From Larus michahellis (lineage: Eukaryota; Chordata; Aves; Charadriiformes; Laridae), in the NCBI RefSeq assembly GCF_964199755.1, contig NC_133896.1, positions 91,124,215-91,188,214 on the forward strand: a stretch of DNA of 64,000 bases, given 5' to 3'. Every line of letters begins with the position of its first letter. The first letter of the stretch is position 1. A program made the translations under genes and the position numbers. Below the pieces are notes generated by a model. The model did no database searches, was not told the origin of the DNA, and saw only the letters and a program-made list of their open reading frames with translations. Below are positions 1-11,892 of the stretch, piece after piece.

Positions 1-1481
1 CTTTCCCCTTACTATTCCTCAACTTACAAGCAAGCTAACAAGTGTTACTATTTACACAGCTGATGCAACGATATCACCTAATATAAGCCTTTAGTTGTAC
101 TAAGCAGATTGAGTTCCTAATATTTGCATTCTTATATGACTAATTCCGTGTACTTATTGTCTTACATTGTAATTCATATATTTATCTGTATTTGCATAGA
201 TCATTATGCATTTGATATTCATTGTGTGTTTTAGGGACTGACACACAAGTTCCTGTTCTTTCAGGTATCCTTATAGGTCTGTTAATATATGTATTACAGA
301 AATTGTTGTCTATACCTTTTGCTATGTATTCTTCCAGTTTTTGTTAACAGAATTTTTTCATTCTTATAACTGCGTTATCATTTTATCTTGCTCACATAGG
401 AAAAATCCGTATTAGCTGTAGCACAGAAATTGATGTCTGCAATTTTATTAATTATTTGAGTCATTGTAAGAACATCAGAAGCTGTGCAGTAAACACAGCA
501 GCATATCCTTCAATGCTAAACTCTTCAGGGCAGAAACTGTCTTTTTTTTAATGTATTGCTACAATATTACACTCAGTCCTCACAAACTCCTAGACGCACC
601 CACAGACAGAACAGATACATGTTTTCACGTGAGCTGTTTCCACTGATCTATGCACACAGCTTCTAAAAATAGTACTTAGTGTGCACAGACAGCACCTCCC
701 GCTGCCCACTTGGACTCATCCTGTTATGCCAAAGGTTGACAGAATTGGGGTGGGATTCCTTGGAGTCTGGGCAGACCCTCTTTCATGCCCCTCCATCTCT
801 TCAGTCTGTCTCATTTCCTGCACAGACATCTGCTGTCTCTCGCTCTCTCTTTCTAATTGCTTCTCTACACAATGCAGTATAACACAATGTCTTTTAAAAA
901 GCGTACAGACACTTTCCCTGCTGAGGCTGAAACTGCCCCAAGATCCATCCATTACACAACGCCACGCCAGCAGCAGAAAAGATCTGGATCAACCCTCCCC
1001 CAGCTGTCTTTGCTCCCATTCCTTCTAGATGCAAAATATACTTAATTGGCATTGCAGGCAAGACGAGAATAAAAGCAGCTAAGCTGTTCATCCCCTACCT
1101 GAGCAGGGATCTCTCATTCCCAGCTGGTGAGCGGATGGAGACAGGGAACCCAGCTGCTCTCCGTTCCTCGCACTATCAATTATTCACGTAGGTTGCAGTG
1201 TCCTCCCTCTCCCTCCCTCCCTTTCTCTTCCGCTGCCCCCACCTGCGGATGAATGGAGAGGGAGCAGGTCAGTGCTGTCATACTTGAAACTAGAGATCAT
1301 CGTCGATTGAACAGACAGCCTGTGGAGCAGCTGGGCTCTTAAGCAGAGAAGCTCGGTCCTAGGGGAAGGGGCCAGACCCGCAGCTCCATAGGTGGAGCAT
1401 GGGCAGCTCTGTACACCCACATCCTGCTCCCTGCACTTCTAATCCCAGACCTGCAGGGATGACCTTTAAAAATGACAGGGG

Positions 1482-1550
1482 GCTTTTTTTTTTTGTTTGG
1501 TTGTTTTTTGTTTTTTGTTTTTTTTTTTTTCTTGTTTGGGTTTTTTCCCA
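1482..1550. repeat. T-rich low-complexity run with G interruptions
   Basis: The segment is almost pure T with short G interruptions, giving the pattern T-run, TTTGTTTGG, T-run. It encodes lysine-rich nonsense on the minus strand and phenylalanine-rich nonsense on the plus strand. It may be the oligo(A) tail of an old minus-strand retrotransposed copy, but no body was recognised. Confidence 0.7.
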
Positions 1551-2794
1551 CAGAAAAGCACATTTCTTTAGTTCTCTCAAGTATAATGATAGCTATTTGG
1601 TGACAGCAAACTGGGTCATGCGGATTCATGTGTATAGATGAGAGTAGGAAGGGAAAGTAGCAGGCTGGGAAAACCTGAAAAATGCTTACTTAGTACCGAC
1701 TTAGTCCCATAGCAAAGGCACCGAAATAGGATAATCTGAGGGGACAGGATGACATGGTACTTTCTGCAAATGCTTTTGGTGATCATGGGCCAAGAGACTG
1801 ACCTGTGGATTGGAATGGTTGTTCAGTCGCAATTTTTGTAGGTAATTAAAGAATTTACTATGTGGTACCAGTCTTAGGCTATAGTAAAATTAGTTCTGCA
1901 GACCTAGGTGAAGGCATTTAAAGCATTTTCCTTTTGTAAAGGGCTACTACCTATAACTGGGATACTGCTTTAGATCCATCTCAGAGCAAAATTAGGTTTA
2001 ATTCCCAGGCCAAATTAACCACTCCATTTTACACCGAAGTAGCTCAGCCCGACTCATACTGGTTCCATCAATCTGACGGGTAGACCTAATAGGTCATCTC
2101 AAACATCACAGTAATTTCTTCTATTAATTCTTCCCATGACCACATCCATGGCAGAGGCACCACAGCGACAAAAAAAAGCATACTAGGGTGCTCAGAGACT
2201 AGGTCATCATTGGCTTTTCTGCCCTATGTAACTTCTCCCATGTTTTGAAAAAAAATCTGCAGGAATTTTACCGGAAATAATAGAGTTTCCTGAAATTGCA
2301 TTAAAAATGAAGTGCCTAATAAAAACTGTTGGTGTTGCAACCTCAGTTGTGAGTAAGATTCCTGAAAACTGGCAACTCTTTTTCAGAGGGCACGGTGATT
2401 GTTTCTATCTACAATTGTTTTTAATTACATTATTGTTTTCAAAGCTTCATGGATCGAGCTTTGTCAAGCTTTTTGCCACAATTATGCAGGCTGGAAATGC
2501 TTTATTTTAAATAAAGAAGAAGTCAGCACCTTTTTGTCTTCATATGAGCATGGGAACCAACAAGTTCTACAGATGGAACAAGGAATTTCCCATGGACTTG
2601 TTTTGTGTAGTTGTTCCAGGTCTAAGAACTTGGACTGAATCTGCTGGAGCACTTACAGGACCCTTCCCGTGTGCTGAATCTTTGATGAGGTCTACTCTTT
2701 TGGGACATTTAGGGGAATTTTTTTTCCTGGTTGGCCATCTTAATTAAGTTTATAGGAACCTTTTCTGTGAGATAAGAGTACAAATTCTTTCTGC

Positions 2795-2867
2795 GATAAT
2801 TATCAAAGCTATATCAAAGAGATAATTATCAAATTATCCAAATATAATTTTGAGAAAATTATCAAAT
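2795..2867. repeat. Cluster of AATTATCAAA repeats with two perfect 10-bp palindromes
   Basis: GATAATTATC, its own reverse complement, occurs at 2795-2804 and again at 2821-2830, 26 bp apart. The related word AATTATCAAA recurs twice more up to 2867. Each palindrome contains GATA cores on both strands. It may be a chance AT-rich duplication or a small cis-regulatory cluster. No gene is near enough to assign it. Confidence 0.5.
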
Positions 2868-4039
2868 GAACAAACTATCTTTGAGACCTTGATCCTCTAA
2901 TTTTAGTAGAAGATAACTATTCCAAAGCTTACTAAGGGATAATGGTGTACGGACACACCCACACCGACTGTCTAAAGTATGTTTTGCTTACAGAAAAGTA
3001 GGCTAAGAACAAAGTACGGTAAAACTCAATAAAAGTAAGAAAACTGGCATTGTAAATATTAGAAAAGCAGTCATGCTTAGCTTTTCAGTAAGCAGCAAAT
3101 ATTGATACCTATATATCTACCTACAGATATAGGAGCATAAATTTATGCATTTTATTCTGAATATTAGACTCATGCTGGACTTATTGTGTGATTATTCTGG
3201 TATCTTACAATTTTAAATGAGTATTATTCATAACCTGATTAATAAAATTATAACATCGTGCCATTTCTACAAGACTTTCAATCACCTTTAGATTATAAAC
3301 TGACTGGGTCTTCACATTTGTCTATAAAGAATCTAGAAGAAATTGTTTCCATGTAAGTACTAACTCTTCACGTTTCCTTGCCACCGTTCCCTGAAGATCT
3401 CGCAGTACGTTATTGATATTGGTTCTCATTATTACCACTATTCCATGTATGGATAAATGGCACAGAGAGACTAACCCTCACTGTCACCCAGAGCTAGGAA
3501 AAGCCTAACAGAGCTCCCAGTCCATCAGTACAGTTGCAGAAACAGCTTGAGACACCTGTGTACCACACTGACACCAGGGCAGTCCCACTCGGATCAGTCA
3601 GCTGATCTGGTGATGTCCTGAGTGCTGGTGCAATGAAGGGGACTGGAATAAGTGGCCAGGGATAGAAATGCGATATGGCAGGACTCCCTTTTTTGAAAGC
3701 AACGGTATTTAAAACTGGCCCGTGAAACTGCATCATCAATCACCTGGCAGAGCCCCTAGATAACAACTCCATTTATTTTCAAGCTTTGGGCAAAGTTGCC
3801 TGCTAGTAGAACTTAATGATATGAGAAATATTTATTAATTTATCTGACTGACAGTGCTGTATGAACTGGGGAAGGTTTTGGCAGTATACTCTGGATATTT
3901 GTCAACAGGGAAAATTCATATGGATGGAAGTTAAGGAATTACTTGCTAATTTCAGAGATGACTGAAATGGCCACAGTTCAGAAAAGAGGAAGCAGCTCCT
4001 CCACAGAAGTGACATCCAGGTTCTCACATATGTGCACAG

Positions 4040-4300
4040 TAGAAGCACAGAGGTAACATTCAAGTTGCACCAAGGAAAATTTCAGCTATGTGTAAGGAAA
4101 ATTTGGTTCCTTCTATGAGGGCGGTTCAGTAATGGGAATAAGTGCCAAGAGAGGTTGAGTAATCTCCATTCTTGGAGATCTTCAGAAGATGTATGGACGA
4201 GGCCCTGAGCAACCTATTCTAGCTTTGAAGTTGTCCATTTTGTGCAGGGTAGTTGACCTAAATGAGACCTTTCCGTCCTAATGTATTCTATGATTTATTC
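4040..4300 (+). mobile_element. Old CR1 LINE 3' end fragment
   Basis: The right half reads as a worn CR1 3' end in plus orientation. It has the stretch corresponding to 'GAGCAGGTTG...ATTCTTGGAGATCTTCA', then a run on 'GCAACCTATTCTAGCTTTG', and ends near 4295 in the CR1 tail-like TATTCTATGATT. It is diverged and 5'-truncated with no coding capacity. The left border is soft. Confidence 0.6.
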
Positions 4301-7300
4301 ACTGCATGTGAGAACACCCATGGCATGAAATATTCAAAAGCTCAAAGTTCATTGTTTCAGTATGAAATGTAAGAGCTTCAAGTTCTGCAGTGTATAAGAT
4401 AATAACCAAGTTGAAATTCTTCACCACCGGTTTTCCACCCAGAAGTCATCAAGTTTTGTAATAATTCAGCAGGTAAATTTTTTCTTGGCATACGTGAGAG
4501 CACTCCGAAAATCAGAAAGAGTTTGTAGCATCCATCAAGTCTTGCCCTGGAAGTATATCGCAGGTGCTCAACAAGAGAATAGCTCTGGCAGATGGAAAAT
4601 CTGAGATGCAAGGACAGCTGTAGTAATGGAAGGCACTCTAATAAACCCACATTTTGCAAACAATAGTGCATTATCTATATAATAATTATGTCTAAGAGAA
4701 AGGACTTAGTTCCTGGGCTTTACTGCACAATTAACTTCATAATTGGCTTTAAATAATAATTTTAACAAAGAAAAACTTTCTTTATACCCTTAGCCAGACC
4801 TGTCCCTCAAAAGAAGTAGTATATGGATATACAGTTCAAGTCCCTGAATTACATGTGAAATCATGGCAGAGAAGTGAAAGGATTTCCAGAGTCACAGTAA
4901 AAAAGGTGGATGGACAGATCTTTTAGACAGCAGAGAGGCAAGTTATTAGAGTGAGGAAAGGCTGAAGAGCACATAGGTGAAGATATGGGCCTTGCCTGGA
5001 TTGGGTCAACAAGCTTAACAGTTTGCAGAAATGAAATGGTATTCAAACAAGGGGAATAATAGCAGTCTAGCCCACACAGAAGGACAGGGTGCACACGCAA
5101 AGTTTTTGTGCTATGTATGCGCCCACAAGTTTCCAAACTGGCACTAGGACTGCTCAAAAGATACACGGGATGGGGAGGAAGGGACATCAGACCTGGAGGG
5201 ATGCAGTGTGGGTGAGGACAACAAGGGAACAGCTGGGTGGAAAGGCAATCGGACAAGCAAGTTTCTGTCACAGAATTAGGGATAAAGCTGCTCTCAATTT
5301 CTCTGAACCAACTAGGATTATTCCTCACAAACCTCCTGTCGGCCTGAAACCCTGAAGGGAGCAGAAGGGGTTAAAGAAGCCTGCAGTAAAAGGGGTGGCA
5401 GGGAGCAGAGCGGCCCCTGCCAGGCCGCCTCAAGCTGGGGAATCCCTGGCGGCAGGACACCATCAGCCCAAAGCCCCCTACTCTGGCAGGAGTGTCCCCC
5501 CACAAACACTTCTTTTGGTGACTTCCCGGGAAATGGGAAAGATGCCTTTAAGAGCTGGAGCAGCTGCTTATTAGTGTGGACGGCACGATCCACTGCGGCT
5601 CGGCGGGGAGCAGCCAGCAGCCAGCAGCCACAAACTACCATGCCCTCAAAACGTTAGGGAAACCCAACAGGACTTGTACCCCGAGGTACAAAAGTTCGCT
5701 TGGACGGAGGAGGAGCTCGTGTTGCTAATTTCTTAGACGTCATCAACACACGAAATGTTGTGAAATTATGTGTTTCAGTAAAACATTTCTATTCCTTTTT
5801 TTTTTTTTTTTTTTCATCGAAGGAGGCTGCAAGAGAGCTTAGCAAGATCTCGGCCCTGTTTGCAAGGCACAAAATAAGAGTCAGTCCCCATTCTAAAAAA
5901 ATTCATGTTCCAGGAGACCTGTGATGAGCCAAGGCATTTGCTTAAAGTCACAGCTGAAAGATTACGCAACTGGAAATTTAACTGCGATTACCTGACTCAG
6001 AGTTCAGTTCCTCCGTTACAAGCACAGTCTTCTTGCTCCTCCTTTCCTTGCTATTACTACTCAATAAATGAAAAGCATGGAATACAGTGTCTATCTTTAT
6101 TTACGGGAAGGGGAGTACATTGTTACTTACTTGAATCAGGACAGTAAACAAAACAGTACGCAGACTGTTCACGATTACTGCCTCAGGAGAATTTCATCAA
6201 AAAGCACCCAGCAATTAGTCCACAATGACAGGCCACCAAGAAAGCAGCAAAGATGGTTTATGCAGAGCATTAGGAGAAAAAATAACAGATCATTTATTTG
6301 TTAACCAGTAAGGGCACATAAAGAATAAGGAGGATCTAGTAGTGTAAGCATGTATGACAGCAGAGAACGGCTGATACTTCCTTTGACAACTACTTAGCAT
6401 ATATAATGTCTTAAAAAGAATCGCTTCATGATCTTCAATAAGAAAATGTCTACCACTTAGGAAACATACACTAAATACCCAGAAAATCTATCAATGAAAA
6501 ATGTGGGGGACATTTTGCTTGTGTGAATGGCTAAAAATGTATCCTACTGTGTTTGTACAGTACATATCACAATAGGACACAATTGGCATGTATCGGCTGT
6601 ACAGTATAGGTATGCATATATTTATAAAATACATAATATATTCTGTCTGCAGTAAAATCTGTCTATACTGTCTGCAGTAAAACCTGAATCTATGGCTTCA
6701 AGTTTACTCATTACAAAGAAGTTCTCCCTAAACTTTTTGGACTATTGTCAGACAACATGTCTCACAAAATAGTGTTTCTGTATGAAACTTAAGTGACAGA
6801 GCAACTAAGGAAAAACGATGCTGTAGACCAGTTTGTGAAACACCTCACTGGCCTGGATAGCACTAAGAGGACAAAAAACCGAGCACCGCTTCAAAATCAG
6901 CTAGCATAGAGCACTATGGATAGTAAGAATCCAGTAGAATTCCTAGACTGCAGGCAGCTGAACTGCTACAACAACAACAACAAAAAAATCCTAGTAGATT
7001 GCAGTGCATCTGGCATGGAATAAAAAGCATCTAGCCATTCTTAGACAGCAAGGGACCACTTGGCTGGAATAGGACACATCCAGCAATTTCTAAACTATAA
7101 ATTGTAGGCCTGAGATAAAGAACGCCAGCAACGCTTCAGTGACGCATAAAACTGAAAACAGGGAAAATCCATCAGTCTTCTAGCAGGGAGTAGAGTTACA
7201 CAAACTAAAATATAATGAAAGGAGGGCAAGATGTTTACTTCCTTCTCAAAGAATATTAAGAATTGATAAATATACTGATATAACTGATGTAAATATATTT

Positions 7301-7940
7301 GTGGAATGAAAGGCAGAACTCTTACTACGGCAATTTCTAGCCAAAACTTCTCCATTTAGAGAGCCACAATTCACAAGAAGCCTTGCTTTTGTTTGGAAAT
7401 ATGTTTACAGCCAGACTTCTTGTTTGACCTACCAGTTTCAACGCAACCTGTAAGAAAAACATCCAGCCTGCAAATTAACAAAATAGAAAATAGGACCACA
7501 AAAATATCACCTCTGAAAAGATCTCTAGAAGTGTTGTAATGACTTATATTTTGGTCTTAATTACATTAAATAAGCCATACACAGTTTGCATGGAAATTAA
7601 GACATTTCTGCCTTCTCCAGCCCCGTAGTGAAGTGTGTTGGTCTCGTAGAAACTCATGTTGCCAGTTTCATGTACTTGAGGTTTGGAATTTTAGAACTGT
7701 GAGACAGGCTTAATGAAGTTCACTGTACCTTCACTGTCTTGCCATGCAAAGACATTTCACGGTAGGGTTCCAAGGGGAAAGCAGCAAGCAGAAGCAAGAG
7801 ATGCAGAAAGCTGTAGTACTCGATATAAGCAAACACTTATCGGGGATTTTGCATAAATAAAAATCAGTGCATCATTTGGCCTTTACAGTGCTCATAGGAA
7901 ATTGAACAAATCACTTAAAGGCTACAATTCTTCACCTCCA
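4301..7940. other. Intergenic sequence without a recognisable gene
   Basis: No exon was recognised. The 155-codon minus-strand frame at 4861-5328 is proline/serine/cysteine-rich, lacks domain similarity and looks like a chance frame. A GC-richer patch lies at 5340-5640 and is listed separately. A T18 run near 5797-5814 and AT-rich DNA fill the rest. Confidence 0.55.
5340..5645. promoter_or_regulatory. Isolated GC-richer patch, possible orphan promoter or LTR piece
   Basis: This roughly 300-bp block is clearly richer in G+C than the AT-rich DNA on both sides. It contains a perfect TTCCCGGGAA palindrome near 5522-5531, a TTTAAG TATA-like word about 20 bases further on, and a CGGCTCGGCGGGG stretch followed by a triple CAGCCAG repeat. 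The layout could be a promoter, a fragment of an LTR or nothing. No transcript or element family was recognised. Confidence 0.2.
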
Positions 7941-7948
7941 CACATTCC

Positions 7949-9460
7949 TCATTCTGCCCCATCCCATACTTTGCAAATATTATTTGAAGAACAGCAGGTG
8001 AAGATGATATTGCCAAGGAAGCAGAGGAGCCAGCTCCCATCATCAAGGCCCTTTATCTTCTCTTCAGGTGGCCAAATGTACATCCCATAGCAGGGGCTGA
8101 AGTAGAAAATTAGTAAGTCTTGATGATGGTCAAAGTTGTTGCTGAGTAGCTTGATGAGCAGGAGAATCAGGGTAAAAGCAGAACCACCATGTATCAAAGA
8201 CTTGGAAATTTCAACAATATCACTGGAGACTGTGAAATTTTGTCAATATCAATGGATCTACAACCAGGTGCTGGAAATTTGTGACAGATCTGGATGTCAC
8301 ACGTTGCCCCACTTCAATGTGTAAGAAGTAAAGGGTCATATAATGATGATTCTGACAGGAGACTGTTATCCCTTTTTTTAATCAAGCGAGATGGAATTCG
8401 GAGGAAGCAGGGAGGAACTGTGGAGGCAGTGGACAAGAATATATACCTGATCAGTAGTTCCAAGATATTAAAAGAAGTCTTTTCTGCCTAACTAAAATCT
8501 CCCATGTACCAAGTATCAATAAGACCTTTTCAAAGAATTAACACTGTCTCCTGAATCACTCTGACATTTTTTATCTGCAAGGGATTTCACAGAATGGTCT
8601 TATGAATCAGAAGTTGCCAGTAGCCATCAGACTTGACAACTCTTCTCAAGAAACAGTGGCACCATCACGTGGATTATCTTTGGCATCAAATACAACTTCA
8701 GTCTAACACAGTTGTCCATGAACTATGACCACTCTACCCTGACGCTCTCCCTTCATGGGCAATCTTCTCATATTCACAGAAAGACGCTTTGCAACCAGTC
8801 ATTGCTTTTCTCATGAATACAAACACGACACGGAACAAGCAGACTTGCACATACCACCATTAATAAATTCTGCGTCAAAGCCATCAATTCAACCAGATAT
8901 ACACTTAATTCTGCATATTGAGTGTCCTTGGTTTTTTGTTGCCTACGGCGAACAAGAAAGCTATCTCTCAGCAACAGAAGCCTTGATAAAACAGGGTTCC
9001 CCTTTACAAACAATAGGAGTTGCAGTATCGCTACTGCTGCTGCCTCAGGAGAAAGCAAAAGTGGTGTATTGCTTTCACGGCGCTGACTGACAAACAGCAG
9101 CCTGTTCTGGCAGTGATGTGGCACAGTGCTCTTTATGAGGCTGCCCCTGCAGCTGATGGCTGACCTCAGAAACAGTAGGTCACCCCACAGGAAAAAAACA
9201 TCCAAAACATCTTCACAATGCCATGCTAGAATGTACCAGGATAACAATTCAGATGCCGTACAAACTGCAGTAGTACAAGGCATGATCATGGCACATACCA
9301 GAAATGCATTTTGATGTGCTCTTGCTAATTTGGCGGTGTCCATTAGACATGCAAATCCATGTCAGAAGTGGATAAAACCTGTATGTATCACTAAATGAAC
9401 TGCTGGCTCATACATTGAGGAACCATGCCAAGATAAAAGCTACATTCTTGTCAGCTCACA
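7949..9460 (-). pseudogene. Probable olfactory-receptor-type GPCR pseudogene
   Basis: Reading the minus strand from about 9460 downward, pieces resembling an olfactory receptor appear in the right order but in shifting frames. There is an intracellular-loop-1-like Asp-Leu-His before a TP at 9360-9335. A TM3-like FFSCGVTYCF with flanking aromatics lies at 9222-9169. A HHF-type extracellular loop 2 is at 9072-9040, and a TM5-like VELMALTQNLLMVV at 8893-8850. After a gap, a YGMYIWPPEEK/GNIIFT stretch at 8100-7985 resembles the TM6-TM7 end. Several in-frame stops and frameshifts break it, and about 450 bp between TM5 and TM6 does not fit. Mammals have olfactory and bitter receptor genes near TMEM139/CASP2, so a relic here is plausible. 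The similarity is by eye only, so it could be two relics or coincidence. Confidence 0.4.
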
Positions 9461-11890
9461 TGCCTATTTGCTTTCATAAAGTAACAAAGAAAATGCTCTT
9501 TCACTGACCTCTGTAAACGCCTATTTGTACAGATGTAACTGAAATGTAACAGTTTTTCTAAAGCAGAAAAAGGAACCACATCAGGTTTTCTCTTTCTGAG
9601 GTGTGCTGCCTTTATGGCACATGGCTGGAGCAAAATGCAGTGAAAACTCATGCTAAAACTAGTGCTCTTACAAACAGTGTTGCCTTTGAATGGAGAATAT
9701 CTAATGAAGCAAAGAAAGGATCACTGCTTACAGATCTAGTTTTGAAGCAAAACCTGCCTTTATTAAAATAGATTTTACTATTTTTTTTTCTTTCTTATTT
9801 CTTTTCTTACCAGGTTATCTCTCTCAGGCCTTCCATACTTGCGTTGTTGTTCTGTGGCTTTGTCACGCTCGCTTTAGGCTGGAAACAGGCGCCGAGGAGC
9901 ACGTGGGATTCTGTGCTGCGTTTGCTATAAATCACAAGAGTCAGAGAGTGATCAGTACCAATAACAGCAGTGCACTCTTTTTCGCAAAGCACAGCTCATC
10001 AATAAAATAGTTAAGTGAAGTGAGCTCTTTGTCTGGCAACATCTCCCCCATTCTCCCACCTCACTATTTACTGAAATAATTTGAAGAAAGTGCAACATTA
10101 TACAATAGGAACATAAGAACGCCTCAAGGAGAGGCACCGTGGGTCCCACCAGTCCCATTTGACAAATAATGCCAAATTCCTGTTCAGGAAGCTACATTCC
10201 GCAACAGTAATTTCAACCTCTTTCTCCTCCTCTCATGCCTATTACTTTTCAGTCCACAGTTATTTAGTATCACAGTGAGTTGAACAGTCACTGAATTCCA
10301 ACCCCAGGAGGTTTTATTTTAATGTTGGGTGGTAATTCCCAAGTATTTCAGGTGTGGTTCCCTGGCAGAACCATCTAATTTTGTTGAAAGGAAAAGGGCA
10401 TTCCCTTATTCTTCAACACAGAAGTAGCCCATGAGGTACTTTCTCCTCTCTTATGGCCATACTGGTGCTTCCTGCATGTTTTCGTGACTATTAGTTTACT
10501 AACCAAACAGAAAATAGCACTTTTTTTCCTTTTTACTTGGTTAGTTTTATGCCTTGTTAGCAATTCAGAACATGTTAGGGAAGGCTCCAGTGCATAACAG
10601 GTTTGGCAACATACGCAGCAAGAATATGTGGCCAGGACCAGGGAGGAAGATAGGGAACAGGAACTCTGCAGCAATACACGTTAACTTTTCTCACTCCGTT
10701 TCAAGTCCTTTGGCTGAAAACTTTCTTGTTATCGAATGGTAAAATTACATCTGGAAAAAAGGAATGCAGACACTGTCCTACAGTAAAGCAGCTCAGCGTA
10801 TACAGGTCTTATTTTCTCTTATTTGCAGATACATAGTATAGTCTAGAATGACAGGAAGTGGTCTTTCTGTGTTGCTTTAAGTATTCTCAATTGATTCCTT
10901 AATTTCTTCTTGAAACTATTTCTTTCTGGTCACTTGCTCTTTCCATGCTAGGTATTCTACTTGATTCTTTCACCATATTCTAGCAGTAGGATATTAACTG
11001 CCCTTCTTCTTCACCTTTAGTCACAGTCAAGTTTTCTCATCCTCTGTCTGATCCACATTAGGAGCTCTAAGTTAGCACAAAAGAAGAAGTCACTGTAGTA
11101 TTCCATTTAGTAGCATTGCAGTCACCGGGGTGAATTCCTTCAAAAGAGTGCATACTGCCAATTTACACCCTATATACAGTAAGGTCTGATTTTTCATCAG
11201 TAGCGGTACTGCAATGTGCAGATTCTACACAAGCAGAGAAAGTCCTCCAACAAAAAGTAAACAATATAGACCAGATCAGGCTCTTTCATTAAGCTAAACC
11301 AGCCGCAGAAAGTTTTACCAATGCTAATGAGACCTCACAGTTTTAAAGCTCCTGCCCTAAGGAGAACTCAGAATAAAAAGATGAGGAAGTTTTCAGCCTT
11401 CACTTTCTTTTTTTTTTTTTTTTTTTTTTTTTTTGCAGTGAAAAAGCTAAACATGAGACATAAGTGAATTTAAAAGCTCTAAGAGGAGATAAAAAACCCT
11501 CATATTTCATAGGCTTGGTAAACGCTTGTTACTTTTATGTCCTTGTCATGGCAGAAAAGGAGGTGCTGCTTTGTTAATTTTAAATACTTAGGAACTTCGG
11601 GTGTGCAGGCAGCCCAGGAAACACTTTTTAATTACATGTGACTCCCCACTTTCAGAAACGAGATATCCATTAGTTCTGCACAACATAATAAGTATCTCTG
11701 ACTCAGTCTCTGTAGATTTATGCTTTTCAGGTATCCCTGAGACAGTTGAGGAACTAGTAGCAGGAGAAGAACCTCTCCTTGCAATATCAGTCCTTCTGTG
11801 ACCACATCTCAACCCTCATCTATAGAGGAAAGCCACTGCAGGTAGAAGACAGCCAGCCACCATAAAGTGACTACACACGCAATAATTTTC
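9461..11890. other. Intergenic sequence, possible ancient retroposon at 10,085-10,260
   Basis: No exon was recognised. Around 10,085-10,260 the phrase 'GGAACATAAGAACGCC...GGGTCCCACCAG' resembles the 3' region of ancient amniote CR1/L3-type retroposons, heavily decayed. A pure T run of about 25 nt sits near 11,409-11,434. The remainder shows nothing I can name. Confidence 0.4.
11409..11434. repeat. Poly(T) run of about 25 nt
   Basis: This is an uninterrupted T tract directly seen in the sequence. On the minus strand it would be a poly(A) tail, but I see no processed retrocopy next to it. Confidence 0.8.
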
Positions 11891-11892
11891 AA

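Larger units (their letters stand above)
1..4039. other. Intergenic sequence without a recognisable gene
   Basis: I see no coding exon here. Open frames are short, have no recognisable domain and lack matching splice sites. The stretch has a T/G-rich run near 1484-1550, a pyrimidine-rich tract near 1190-1240 and an AT-rich palindrome cluster near 2795-2867, listed separately. Anything else, such as distal regulatory DNA, cannot be judged from sequence alone. Confidence 0.6.

Noticed and set aside
4861-5328. 155-codon minus-strand frame
   Set aside because: No recognisable domain, Pro/Ser/Cys-rich composition and no splice context. A chance frame is more likely.
8755-9090. 111-codon plus-strand frame
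   Set aside because: It is the opposite strand of the receptor-like pseudogene and shows no domain of its own.
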